The position numbers and the translations under genes were made by a program. A stretch of 64,000 nt of DNA. Source: Nageia nagi (taxonomy: Eukaryota; Pinophyta). Below are positions 45,222-56,560 of this stretch, piece by piece; position 1 is the first letter of the stretch; each line of letters opens with the position of its first letter. The notes beneath the pieces were generated by a model. That model searched no databases and was not told the DNA's origin. It saw only the letters and a list, made by a program, of their open reading frames with translations. The stretch is taken from assembly GCA_050084985.1 (NCBI GenBank), contig JBITNC010000001.1, positions 95,604,001 to 95,668,000 on the forward strand, in the 5' to 3' direction.

Positions 45222-47051
45222 TCATGAGCTTCCCTCACCACCACCTTGACCATTAGAACCACCAAGACCTCAAGTAGGAGGTACTATCCCTAATGAAGGT
45301 GAAGGGATCTCCTCTTGATCTACTCTCCTCATATTTGAAGATCCTACTAGACACTGAGAAGATACTCCTATAGTAGCACTTTGGATTCAAGATAATGTAG
45401 GTCTAACATGTATACCTTGAGTACTAGCTATACCCTATACTCCACTCATAGAAGGTGTAGGAAGTGAACTAACATCAATTGGAATGTATCCCCTTAGAGG
45501 AAGAGGATAAGGAACACCAATAATAAAAGCTAGAACACCTACTAACCAAGTAGCCACAACACCCATATAATAGTACCTTTGCTAGCATAAACCTTTGATG
45601 AATGCTAAAGATTGGCTCTCAACTTTTGTATAAGTGCTAGCCATAACTATCTACTATCCCTGAAGAGACTAAACTGCCACCTTGGTCTCATCTCTCTCTC
45701 ACCTATAGTGATACCTCTCTACCTTGTATTTGTAATGAGCTGAGTTAGCCTGAGCTAATTGGAATTATAACTCATAAATATCTTCTAGTAATGAATCAAT
45801 ACTAGGAACTTAAAGGGGAGTAACCTCATCCTCTCCAACATCACCCTCCTCACCCTATATAGCTCTATCACCCTATCTTGTCTCCTTAGGAATGTAGGCT
45901 CTACCTCAGCCTCCTCTGCTACACTCACATCAACCTCCACTTTTTATTGTAATTGACATCTATGATCATCTTCATCCACCTCCTCTAACTCCACCTACCA
46001 CTAGGTATCAAAATCCTTATTAACCCCTCAGTAACCTCCTTAGTAACCTCTTCTTAAGTAAGGTTGAGCTTGGTATACATCAAAGTCTATAGACCCTCAA
46101 CTAAAAAGGTGCCCTCCATCGATATCTCACTAGCTCAAGAGCCACATGCTGAACTAACCCAAACTACCATCTAATGTGATCCAACTAAAATTACTCTAAA
46201 TACTCAATCCTCCTACCACTCAAGACCCTAGCCTAACATATACCTATAAGCTTAATCTCAATCTCATCCCATGCAAGGTAAAGATAATATGGTCTAAACC
46301 TAACATGATTAGATACCAAATGAGAGAGCATATCCCTATAGAACCTCATGTCCCTATGAATCCCATCTATTTGATGTAAGTAAAAATATCCTCTCTAACT
46401 CATAATTCTAGCTAGGTATTTAGCATGGCTAGCAAATATGAGAATGGGAAATCATAAAGGATGAGAAACTACAATATGCTTGTAAGCCCATGCCTGCAAA
46501 GTAATCATAATTGATATTGAAGCTTGATGATCTTATGAGTATAATAATAACCTCCTATAAATCTTGGCCAAAAAAGTTAATGCCCTTGGATACATAATGT
46601 CATGCTATAACATATATGCTACAACTAGCAAGAGGGACCATGGAAAACTCCAACTACCAATATCAAGAAGAGTATAGCATTGAATAAACCCCATAAAATA
46701 AGAAAATTAAAGGGAATAGCATTGAATAAACCCCATAAAATAAGAAAATTGGATGCTACCATACTATTCCTCCATCTAGTACTAATAGTACGTAATACCA
46801 CTTGAGCTAATCTTAGATACGATGGTTTCTACCCTATCAGCTTTGTACAAATACGATATAGCTAGTAAAGCTCCATCTCAGTTGATAGTATGCTAGATCC
46901 TCTAAATATGGACTAGAAGATAATAGATGTGATGAATTTCCTCTATAGTAACTATCATCTCCCCTATCAAGACATGGAAGGTGGAAGTCATAGAATCCCA
47001 TATCTCAAGCAATGCAACCAAAAGAGAGTAATCCCAATGGATGCAACCCAT
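45222..47051 (-). pseudogene. plant mobile domain (PMD) gene, antisense inside element A, with premature stops
   Basis: Read leftwards from an ATG at 47049-47051: WDYSLLVALLEIWDSMTSTF, then HVLIGEMIVTIEEIHHIYYL matches the PMD start (W-x-x-x-T-x-T-F-H-x-x-x-G-E-M-T-V-T-x-E-D-V). Further on are LAKIYRRLLLYS and ISIMITLQAWAYKHIVVSHP (the L-x-L-L-Q-x-W-A-W-E region), GIHRDMRFYRDMLSHLVSNH and VRFRPY (YR-x-x-L-D-x-L...V-x-W-x-PY). Next is ARVLSGRRIEYLE, then W-stop-FGLVQHVAL for the RQFGLxQ motif. The C-terminal part is hydrophilic and ends QEEIPSPSLGIVPPT...GGGEGSS at 45222-45224. Length (about 609 codons) fits PMD proteins, which include MAIN/MAIL1 and transposon-borne relatives. Around a dozen stops, many explained by CAG-to-TAG or CGA-to-TGA, show it is dead; a 42-bp tandem repeat (46675-46758) interrupts it. 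Confidence 0.8.
46675..46758. repeat. 42-bp tandem duplication within the PMD pseudogene
   Basis: TAGCATTGAATAAACCCCAT followed by AAAATAAGAAAATT occurs twice, at 46675 and 46717. Neither copy has obvious coding meaning in the PMD frame. Confidence 0.85.
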
Positions 47052-48516
47052 GAAGGGCCCCAGCCCAAAACCCATAGTACAAAAGAAAGAATGATCTCTA
47101 GCTATGAGAAACTATCACCCTTCCTAAAGAATGGATGGGTAGTTCCCTCTAGGATCAAAGATATCTCAAACTTGAAAATAATTACTAGCTTAAAAAATAA
47201 ATCCTACAACTCAAGGTCAAACATCGATGATTAGGTGATTAGATTACATGATCATTGGAATTTGATACTTGAATGCTGATGAACCTATGAATCTTCAACC
47301 TTGATTGAAGATCATAGTTAAGAGTTTAATTTTAAAAAATGCAAAATGGAGCCTGAAATTAAAAAACTAAATGGTTAAAAATGATTAAAAATATTAATAC
47401 AACTATCCTACAATTTCTATTTTCTAAATTATATAATAAAAATGGAATAATTAGTAAAAAATTTAAAAGGAGGGTTTTAAACCCTACCTCCTCTCTAATT
47501 GGCCTCCTTCAGCTAGCTGATCTCCTCCTAGGTGGCATCCTGGTTAGATAAAAGTGATATATAGAGCATAGAAGTGGTCTAACTCAAGAAATGTGGGATA
47601 GGGGAACAAGAACAAACTCTAAATTAAGAAAGAGTAAATAAGAAAATGATAGCTACCCTTTTCATTTTTAACCCTACATGATCTATATCATCGATGATTG
47701 GTAATTGAATGTCAATAACCCTCTAAAATGTTGATGAATTATCCTAATCATTGGTGACCCATGACCTAAATTAGATATGATTAAAATACAAAAACTTAAG
47801 CATTTCAATCTTTTGAGTGTGAAAAAAAGTCAAAGATGAGATGAATAAGGTGATTGAGTCCTCCCATTAGTATTTATTTTTCCAATACTTTATTCGCCCT
47901 CCTTCTAGGATCATGTAAATAATAATAATAATAATAATAATAAAATGTGTGTCAAAAACAAAAGGAATAAGTTTTTCACTTGTTGACTTGATTAAAGCCA
48001 AGTATTTTGGAAAAATAAAACTCACAAGTAACTCTAAATTTGAAAAATGATCCTTCTTTTGATAAACAAAAGAAGGATGGGTTTGGATATGACTAAAAAT
48101 ATTGAATGAACTTTTGTGTAAGATCATCATGTAACCTAACTTTTGGGACCAAAAGTAGAACAATAAAAATATTGTATTTGTAAAGCAAATTCTTTATCAT
48201 TGCTAGCTTCAATATATGATTGATGACATAGAGACTCATCATATACCTACCACTAACAACACATATTATAGTGATATCAATAAGTTTTGATTTGATAATA
48301 CAACTATATTTCTTTCAAAATGTGTTAAATGCAAAAGAAAAAAAAAGAGGATTTAGTCATAGTCCAATCACTCAAATTCAACTTATTCACAAGGAATAAG
48401 TTAACTCAAAATTTTGACCCAAGGTCCGGAACATAAGTACAAGAGTTGATTGCACCCTCTCTTAGATAGGCTTGGTTTTTTGAAGTAATCCATGTCCATA
48501 AAATGTTAGGTATTTC
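47052..48516 (+). other. 3' non-coding region of element A
   Basis: No gene was seen. It includes an (ATA)n microsatellite (about 47918-47943). Parts around 47960-48500 match element D reverse-complemented (for example AGTCCAATCACTCAAATTCA and GGATGGGTTTGGATATGA-like). The frames at 46929-47234, 47867-48163 and 48406-48672 are shadows. Confidence 0.6.
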
Positions 48517-48531
48517 AAAAAAGGGGTAGAA
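48517..48531 (+). other. polypurine tract of element A
   Basis: AAAAAAGGGGTAGAA directly precedes the 3' LTR start TGTAGACACCC. Confidence 0.8.
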
Positions 48532-49364
48532 TGTAGACACCCAAAAACAACCCTCTTTTGATAAATGAAAGAAGAACAAAAAAATTAAAAGTAAATTAAA
48601 AAATTTACTATAATATTCCAAATGCCAGCATTTGACACTTGAATTCTGGAAACTCATATCAAACATTAGCATTTGGCATTTGGATGCTAGTGACTTTTAA
48701 GTTGGAAACATCATAATAAAAATGGCAACATCAGAGGCATCTTAGAAAAAAGGCAAAGGATGATGGATGAGTCACCATTTATCCTATGCATCCCTACCAT
48801 AGATAACAACCATGAAAAGGTTGGATAGGATTTTATATCCTACTTTTTGTTCCAAAAGGTAGAAACTTTTCTGGTTTCTAAAAACTATAAATAAAAGCCT
48901 TTAACTATGAAGCAGGGTATGAATTCAAATGCAAGATTACTTTGTTGAAATGAATACAAGTTTTTGCTTAAGTTAGGTACATTGTTATTTCATTTTTCAT
49001 ATGCTTGTTCATGCATTTTATACTACTTTTATGGTGTGGACATTTATGTTTGATGAGTTTGTTATTTGCATTTATGCAAAAATAATAGGTGTGGAGTCAC
49101 TAAACTTGAAGAGTTGAAGAAGATAAAGAAATCTAGATTTCCTGCAGGTTTTTGAAAATAAATATTTCAAGATTTTAGACATCGAAATTAGGCCTACAAA
49201 GACCTTTATCATTCTTGTGTAAAAATTCCTTTGTACAAGGTGATCTAAATGGATTCGCTATTTGTAATCATTTGAGGTTTATACCAAAGAGCAATAAAGA
49301 AGTTTGTTGGCTGTAACATATCTTGTTTTGCATGCTTATAGAGTTACTTTTTTTGGGGTAAACA
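48532..49364 (+). repeat. 3' LTR of element A
   Basis: 833 bp, partner of 20586-21411, ending GGGGTAAACA. It is followed by TAAGG, one base different from GAAGG before the 5' LTR. Many substitutions separate the two LTRs, so the insertion is old. Confidence 0.9.
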
Positions 49365-51090
49365 TAAGGCATACCATGGAGTTTAAAAATATTATCAACA
49401 AATAGTTAAGCTACATTGACATCCTTTAAAGGATGAGCTAAGATGCAAAATTATGCATACTATAAACATCTTATCCACCACCACCATGATAATATATCTC
49501 CAATATGATTTTGGGAGGCCTATGATGAAATCTATCAAAATATTAGTCAAAGTTCACATTGGTATGGGTAGGGGCTAAAGTAGTTTGAGAGTGCCAATTA
49601 TATCATATTTTTATTGTTGAAAAATATCACATTTTATAATAAATTTCTTGATATGCTATTTCATCCCAATCCAGTGAAAAGATTAGACCACTCCTTTGTA
49701 TATTTTCAAAAACCCAATGTTTCCTAAAGATAGAGAAACATGTAATTCTTGAAGTATCACATCATGACATGAATAATTAGATGATAGGGAAATATGGTCT
49801 TTGAATAGAAGAATCCCATATTGCTAAGAAAAATAAGGTTTGTTACCAAGGTAAATATGAAGTTGTTGAATCAATGTTTGAATAGAGCTATCATAATGCC
49901 ATTGATTCAACAACTTCATATTTACCTTGGTAACAAACCTTATTTTTATTAACAAGATGGGATTCTTCTATTCAAATACCATATTTCCCTATCTTCCAAT
50001 TCTTCATATCATGAGGTGATACTTCAATAATTATAGGTTTCTCTTTATCTTGGAAATATTGGATTTTTAAAAACATACAATGGAGTAGCCTAATGTTTTT
50101 ACTATATTTTGATGAAATAGGATATTAAGAAATATATTGTAAAATGTGATATTTTTTAGTGATTAAAATGTGAGATAGTTGGCACCCTCAGACTACTTTA
50201 GCCCCTAACCATACCAAAGAGATCAAAGGCCTCCCAAAATCATATGGGAAATATATTATGATGGTAGTGGTGGATAAATGTCTAAGTATACATATTTTTG
50301 CACCTTATCTCATCCTTTAAAGGATGTCAATGTAGCCTAACTATTTCATGATAAGATTTTAGTAAATGCCATTTTTAATAAGACCAAATGGAATTACTAA
50401 AAACTCACAAAGTTTTTATGATTACGAAAAGCTATTTTGGGAATATCTTCTTCATAGAGCCTAATTTGATAATACATAAATCTAAGATCCATTTGGGAAA
50501 AGTATTTAGCCCCATGTACTTCATTTAGCAATATATCAATGATCAAAATAAGGAACTTATCCTTGACTATGGGTTTATTGAGAATACAAAAGTTGATGCA
50601 TATTCATCAAGACCTATATTTATTATAGACCAATAATATAGGATAAGAGAAAGGACTTATAATGAGTCAAATGATAATTTCTTCCAACATATTATGTACT
50701 AATTTATCAATTTCATTATTTTATAGATAGGGATAGTAAAAATATCAAATATTGGATGGTTGACTTCCTCAGATAAGCAATATAGTATGATCATAAGTGT
50801 GATATTGAGGAAACTCTTTTGGTTTTTCAAAAATACCTTCATGACCTACCAATAGTAGTTGTAGTTCTAGTTTACTATGTCCTTTCTCAATAGGATGAAT
50901 TGAAAAAATTATGCCACCATTCCTTTTCCTCCTTTTCGAAGAAGCTTCTCAATATGGTGGGAAATAATGATTTGTAATGGTCTAGAGTATAGTCCTTTGA
51001 GGTTATATTTATGTTCCCCAACTATGAATTGCATCCAAAGATTAGAAAACTACCATAAGATAGGTACCAATTTCCTCAACCATTGAGCCA
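49365..51090 (-). mobile_element. element E, right (5') part: integrase, reverse transcriptase and protease remnants
   Basis: Continues the element interrupted at 20585. The minus strand gives TLTNILIDFIIGLPKSYW, YIIMVVVDKMFIVCI, SSSFKGCQCSLTI and a TPWYAL segment ending at the junction. The reading across the junction then enters TIVSDHD on the left side. An inverted copy follows (49900-50361). Beyond it the minus strand gives reverse transcriptase (NEVHGAKYFSQMDLRFMYYQ, IRLYEEDIPKIAFR; 50370-50560), then HTYDHTILL and the protease-side region (NLWMQFIVGEHKYNLKGLYS, PLQIIISHHIEKLLRK; to about 51075). Stops are frequent, and RNase H is absent between the integrase and reverse transcriptase remnants. 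No 5' LTR was found. Confidence 0.87.
49385..50361. repeat. large inverted repeat (palindrome) of element E integrase
   Basis: Left arm about 49385-49876 and right arm about 49900-50361, separated by a 23-bp spacer (49877-49899). The innermost 46 bp are perfectly complementary (49831-49876 with 49900-49945). Outward the arms diverge and the right arm lacks a short segment. A transcript could fold into a hairpin several hundred bases long. Confidence 0.92.
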
Positions 51091-51340
51091 CTAGACCAAA
51101 AAATGCCTTTAACGATGACCAATTTGAGGCAAATTTGAGGGGTTGGGCCTTATTCACCACTATATGTGGTTTGTATGGTTTGTTTTATGGGGAAATTTTA
51201 ACCCTCCACCATAAATCATAATGTGGTGGGAAGAAATATCCCTTCCATCTCACCCAAGATAAAATAAAAAAAAGCTTATATGGGATTACATGTGCTATTT
51301 TATTTTGGAGTGGGTATACCTAAGATTATCATGCTATTTG
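51089..51340. repeat. block repeated at 55385 (higher-order unit, first copy)
   Basis: CACTAGACCAAAAAATGCCT, then GGGTTGGGCCTTATTCACCA, ACTATATGTGG, and later TAAGATTATCATGCTATTTG correspond in order to the block at 55385-55550. The copy here carries an extra stretch of roughly 100 bp. Confidence 0.7.
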
Positions 51341-52660
51341 GAGAGAGGGGAGGAGAGTAGGAGAGTGAGGAGAGGCTTGGAAATATAAATAGGGAATATG
51401 AAAGGAGAGGAGAGGTTTGATGAGGCTTGGAAACAAAAGGACAAGGTACATTATTCCACATTTTGCATACATGTCTTAGGGAGTTTTTTGAAAGCCCATT
51501 TTATCTGTATGTTGTGATCATTGCAAACCATGAAATTATGTTTTCATCATGCATCTTGTCAAATTATTCTTGAGCCTTATGCATTATTTCACATTTTTTG
51601 TACATATTTATCAGGGGATTCAAAACCCAAACACTCAAATTACAAGCACCATGTAGACACATCCATACATCTAATTTATGTTTTATGAGTATTTTGGTAG
51701 TGAAGTTCAATGGTCCCTTGATAATATTAAATATTTTCTTTAAAAATACATTTTATGCATATAATGTAATCATTCTATACCATGAAACTTTGTTTGCATC
51801 ATGCATCTTCTCAAATAATTCTTGCATCATGAATCATGCATTTTGCATATATGTCTATTAGGGCATTCAAAATTGAAACATTTGAATTAGAAGTGCTATG
51901 TAGATGCATCCATATACCCACTTCAAGTTTTATGATTATTTTGGTAGTGAAGTTCAATGGTCCCTTGATAGTCTTAAAGATTTTCTATAAAACCCATTTT
52001 GTGCATATCATGTAATCATTGCAAACCATGAAATTGTATATACACCATGGGTATTGTCAAATAATTCTTAAGCCTTGTGTATTCTTTCATATTTTACATA
52101 CATATATATCAAGGAATTCAAAATCCATACATTTGAATTATAATTATCATGTAGACACATCCACACATCCAATTTAGGTTTTATGAGTACTTTCGCAGTG
52201 AAGTTCAATGGTCCCTTGATAGTCTGAGGGATTTTCTCTAAAATGCCATTTTGTGCATATTATGCAATCATTGTAGACCATGAAATTGTGTTTGCATAAT
52301 GTATCATATCAAATAATTCTTGGTCCTTTTGTATTCTTTCATATTTTATGTACATGTCTATCATGGTATTCAACTACTAAACATTCTAATTACAAGCACC
52401 ATGTAGATACTTCCACATACCCAATTAAGGTTTTATGAGTATTTTGGAAATGAAGTTCAATATTCCCTTGATAGTTTTAGGGATTTTCTCTAAAAATCCA
52501 TTTTTTGCATATGGTACAATCATTACATACCATGAAACTATTTTTGCATCATGCAACTTGTCAAATAATTCCTAGGTCTTGTATATTCTTCCATATTTTA
52601 CATACATATATATCAGGGCATTCAAAACCTAAATATTTTAATTACAAGCACCATATAGAC
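51340..52660. repeat. degenerate satellite, about 250-bp period
   Basis: AGTGAAGTTCAATGGTCCCT or variants occur near 51699, 51946, 52197 and 52449 (spacings 247, 251, 252). Each unit also has CATTTTGTGCATAT, CATACCATGAAA, TGCATCATGCATCTTGTCAA and CACCATGTAGACACATCCA. The array opens with a purine-rich block (GGAGGAGAGTAGGAGAGTGA, 51350-51370). The frame 51598-51861 is an artefact. Confidence 0.92.
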
Positions 52661-54000
52661 TAATATTTTATGGATGTCCATACCTTCTTCTAGAGAATGT
52701 TGGAATATTATTGGAAAAGGTTGCAGAGTTTGGCTTTACACATGATAATTGCATCTTGTGATCATTACAATCCATGAAATTGTATCTCTACAACCTTTTC
52801 AAAAAATACATTTTGTACTTTTCCTCTAATCATTGTAGTCCATGAGATTGTGTTACATCATGCACATTATCAACCAATTATTAGACCATGAAATTGTATT
52901 TGCATATATTCTTATTTCTCTATACATATGTAAAAATATGTATATAAAAATATATGGTTCCCAAGTTACCACTTCCTAGAAGAGGAAACAAAGAGAGTGG
53001 GGAGAGGCTTGGTAGCAAAGGTGGGGTAGAGGAAATGATAGGATAGGTCTAATAATACTTGGAAGTAGAAGGAAGAGATACATTCTTTCACATTTTTCAT
53101 ACATGTCTTAGGGTTTTTTTTCAAAAACCCATTTTGTTTGTATGTTGGGATCATTACAAACCATGAAACTGTGTTTACATTATGCATATTATCAAATATT
53201 TCCTAGGCCTTGTGTATTCTTCCATATTTTGCATACATATCTTAGGTATTTTTTTGAAAACCCATTTTATGTGTATTGTGCAATCATTGCATACCATAAA
53301 AGTGTGTTTGCATCATGCATCTTGTCAAATAATTGCCAAGTTTTATGTATTCTTCCATATTTTGCACTCCATTAAACTATGTATTCTTACCCATTTTTAG
53401 AAAATATATTTTATACATATCTTGCCACCATTGTAGTCCATTAAGCTATATACATCATAGCCTACATGAATAAGAAAATGCATGTATAATTATTCATCCC
53501 AAAAATAATGCAATAATATTCACTCATGTTATTAAAGTATTTGCAAACCTCATCCACTAAACTTGCATGGCTACATGTAAGTAAAATACATACAAAGGTT
53601 ATGTTTTTAGGTTTGGTTCCCAAGTGCTTCATTAAATCAAATCCATCATGTATATTATCAAATAATTCCCATTTTATCATGATTATGGTTTTGGTTTATG
53701 TGTTGTTATTGGTAATGATGTTAACAACATGCAAACCAAAACATAATAATGATAAAGGAGCAATTCAAAAGGTTTATGCAAAAATAATACACCATATGAT
53801 ATGATATGAAATGATTTAAATACACCATAGGATATGTCTACATAATGCTTATAAATCAAATATTGTGGTAGTAATATTTTAGAGCATATTTGAATCATTT
53901 GAGGATAATTGAAACTATATAATATATTTAAATCATTTGAATTTTGAGCAAAATTAAAATGATAGAGCATATTTGAATCATTTGCACATATCTATAAGAT
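52661..54000. repeat. diverged satellite continuation with repeated purine-rich block
   Basis: The purine-rich GTGGGGAGAGGCTTGG start of 51350 recurs at about 52999. Shorter units follow near 53130 and 53270, carrying CATTTTGCATACAT and CCTTGTGTATTCTTCCATAT. The frames at 52966-53970 lie inside this array and are not genes. The 53400-54000 part is AT-rich, with GAGCATATTTGAATCATTTG repeated at 53882 and 53964. Confidence 0.8.
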
Positions 54001-55384
54001 CATTGCATTCCATGAAACTGTGTCTATATCATCCATATTGTCAAATAATTATTGGACATTGTGTATTCATCCACATTTTGCATACATGCCTATCAGGGTG
54101 TTCACACCCATAACATTTGATGCAAAACCATTTTTAACTTATAATATTTTATGGATGTCCATACCTTCTTCTATAGTCCCATGATGGCATGTGCTGGAAG
54201 AATGTTGGAAAGGGTTATAGAGTTCAACTTTACATATGACAATTACATCTACATAAAAGTCTTTAGAGTGTTTTCAAAAAATCCATTTTGTGCATATCCT
54301 AAAGATTATTGCATTCCATAAAATTGTGTTTGTGTCATACATATTGTTAAATAAGTATTAAGCATTGTGTATTCATCCACATTTTGTATACATTCCTATT
54401 AGGGCATTCACAACCACAACATTTGATGCAAAACCATTTTTGACTCTTTGAGGGATGTCCATACCTTCTTCTAGAGATCCCATAGTGGAATATGCCAGAA
54501 GAATGCTGGAAAAAGTTACAAAGTTTATCTTTACATATGATAATTACATTTGTTTACAATTATTTAGATCCCTTTTAGAAAACCCATTTTGTGCATATCC
54601 TAAATATCATCACATTCCATGAAACTATGTATGCATCATGCATCTTGTTAAATAATTTTTGGTACTTGTGTATTCATCCACATTTTTCATACATACCTAT
54701 CAAGGCATTCACAACCACAACATTCAATGCAAAACCATTTTCAACTGCTCTTTGATGGATGTCCATACCTTCTTGTAGAGCTCCCATGGTGGAACATGCT
54801 GAAAGAATTTTACCAAAGTTTATAGATTTTGGCTTTACATTTGAAAATTGTATCTATGTAAAATTCTCTAGATCCTTTTTAGAAAACCCATTTTATACAT
54901 ATCCTTAAGATAATTGTACTTAATGAAATTGTGTTTGCACCATGCATATTGTTAAACAATTCTATAGCCTTGTGTATTCATCCATATGTTGCATACATAC
55001 CTATTAGGGCATTCATAACCATAACATTTGATTCAAAATCATTTTTAACTACTCTTTGATAGATGTCCATACCTTCTTCTAAATCTACCATGGTGGAACA
55101 TGCTGAAAAAGATTACAAAGTTTAGATTTACATCTAATAATTGTATCAACATAAAAGTCTCTATAGCATTTTTGGAAAACTTATTTTGTGCATATCCTTA
55201 AGATCATTGCATTCCATAAAACTATATCTACATCATGCATCTTGTTATATAATACTTGGGCCTTGTGTATTCATCCACATTTTTCATACATGCCTATTAA
55301 TAAATTCACAACCATAATATTTGATATAAAATCATTTTTAACTACTCTTTGATGGATGTACATACCTTCTTCTAGAGCTCCCAT
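54001..55384. repeat. satellite array, about 300-bp period, five copies
   Basis: GGATGTCCATACCTTCTTCT or variants lie near 54153, 54453, 54757, 55061 and 55354. Each unit contains AACATTTGATGCAAAACCAT, GGAAGAATG(T/C)TGGAAA, CATTTTGTGCATATCCTAA and ATTGTGTATTCATCCACATT. Shares several phrases with the 250-bp satellite, so the two are related. Confidence 0.93.
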
Positions 55385-55550
55385 CACTAGACCAAAAAGG
55401 CCTTTGGTGGTGGCTAATTCTAGGTAGCTTTAAGGGGGTGGGCGTAACCCATTACTATATATGGTTTTGGTTTGCAACCTTACATGAGATATTTCATTTT
55501 TAAGGGGTAGACCTATGATTATCATGGCATTTGATAGGATATGAGAGGAT
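55385..55550. repeat. second copy of the block at 51089
   Basis: CACTAGACCAAAAAGGCCTT, GGGTGGGCGTAACCCATTAC, TATATATGG and later GATTATCATGGCATTTGATA. The two copies lie about 4.3 kb apart and flank the satellite arrays. Confidence 0.7.
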
Positions 55551-56560
55551 TGGTACAGTTGCATCATTTCAAAATATAATGTGGATGAGGTCAACTTATC
55601 ACTTTTGGTCATATAAGATTTTGGGCCCTATTTTTGCACATGAAGATAATGTTTTATAGTTCCAATTATAAGAAAATAATTCAAATGTGGTCTATATTTT
55701 TAACATAATATACAACACTTTGGAACCACATATTTTTTTTTATATTTTTTCAAGTATTACAAGCATATTTTTGCCAACTTACCAATTGTATAATTTCAAA
55801 ATGTAGGATGGATGAGGCCAACTTATCACTTTTGGTCACATCAACTTTTGGGCCCTTTTTTTGGAGATGAATATTATACTCTATAGTTTCAATTATGCTC
55901 AAATGATTCAAATATGGTCTACAATTTCAAAATAAGATGTAGCACTTGGGAACCACATGTTTTTTCCATGCTTGGATAAGTATTACAAGCATGTTTTTAC
56001 CAGCTTACCACTTTCAAACTGGTACAATTGAATCATTTCAAAACATAGGGTGGATGAGGCCAACTTATTACTTTTGGTCACATTAGCTTTTGGGAACTAT
56101 TTTTGATATGAAGATTATGCTCTATAGTTTCACTTATGCTCAAATGATTCAAATATGGTCCATAGTTTAAACATAAGCTACAACACTTGGCAACCACATA
56201 TTTTTTTATGTTTGGCTAAGTACTACAAGCATGTTTTTACCAACTTACTACTTCTAGATTGGTATAGTTACATCATTTCAAAACATAGAATGGATGAGAG
56301 CAACTTATCACTCTTTGGTCACATTAGCTTTTGGGCCTTAGTTTTGGACATGAAGATTATGCTCTATAATTTCAATCATGGTCTACAATTTCAACATAAG
56401 ATGTAAAACTTGGGAACCAATTTTTTTTTTTTGTATTTTACTAAGTATTACAAGCATATTTTGGCCAACTTACCACTTCTTGATTGGTATGGTTGCATCA
56501 TTTTAGAACATAGGGTGGATGAGGAAAACTTATCACTTAGTAATGGTTATGAATTTAGAG
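55551..56560. repeat. satellite array, about 235-bp period, five copies
   Basis: GATGAGGCCAACTTATCACT or variants start near 55584, 55811, 56053, 56293 and 56518 (spacings 227, 242, 240, 225). Each unit has TTTTGGTCACAT, GCTCTATAGTTTCAATTATG, CAAATATGGTC, TTGGGAACCACAT and AGTATTACAAGCATGTTTTT. The frames at 56155-56406 and 56410-56736 are products of this array. Confidence 0.94.

Larger units (their letters stand above)
20586..49364 (+). mobile_element. giant Tat-lineage Ty3/gypsy element A, interrupted by element B
   Basis: Homologous LTRs at 20586-21411 and 48532-49364 enclose gag, protease, reverse transcriptase, RNase H, a second (archaeal-type) RNase H and integrase, then a long post-pol region. 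Flanks GAAGG (20581-20585) and TAAGG (49365-49369) match at 4 of 5 bases, as expected of an aged target duplication. Removing nested element B (about 9.7 kb) leaves roughly 19 kb, large for an LTR element and like Ogre/Tat elements. The dual RNase H is diagnostic of Tat. It lies inside the integrase of minus-strand element E. All reading frames are broken. Confidence 0.9.

Noticed and set aside
51598-53970. Several 70-95-aa frames in 51.6-54 kb as genes
   Set aside because: They recur with the satellite period and have no conserved content.
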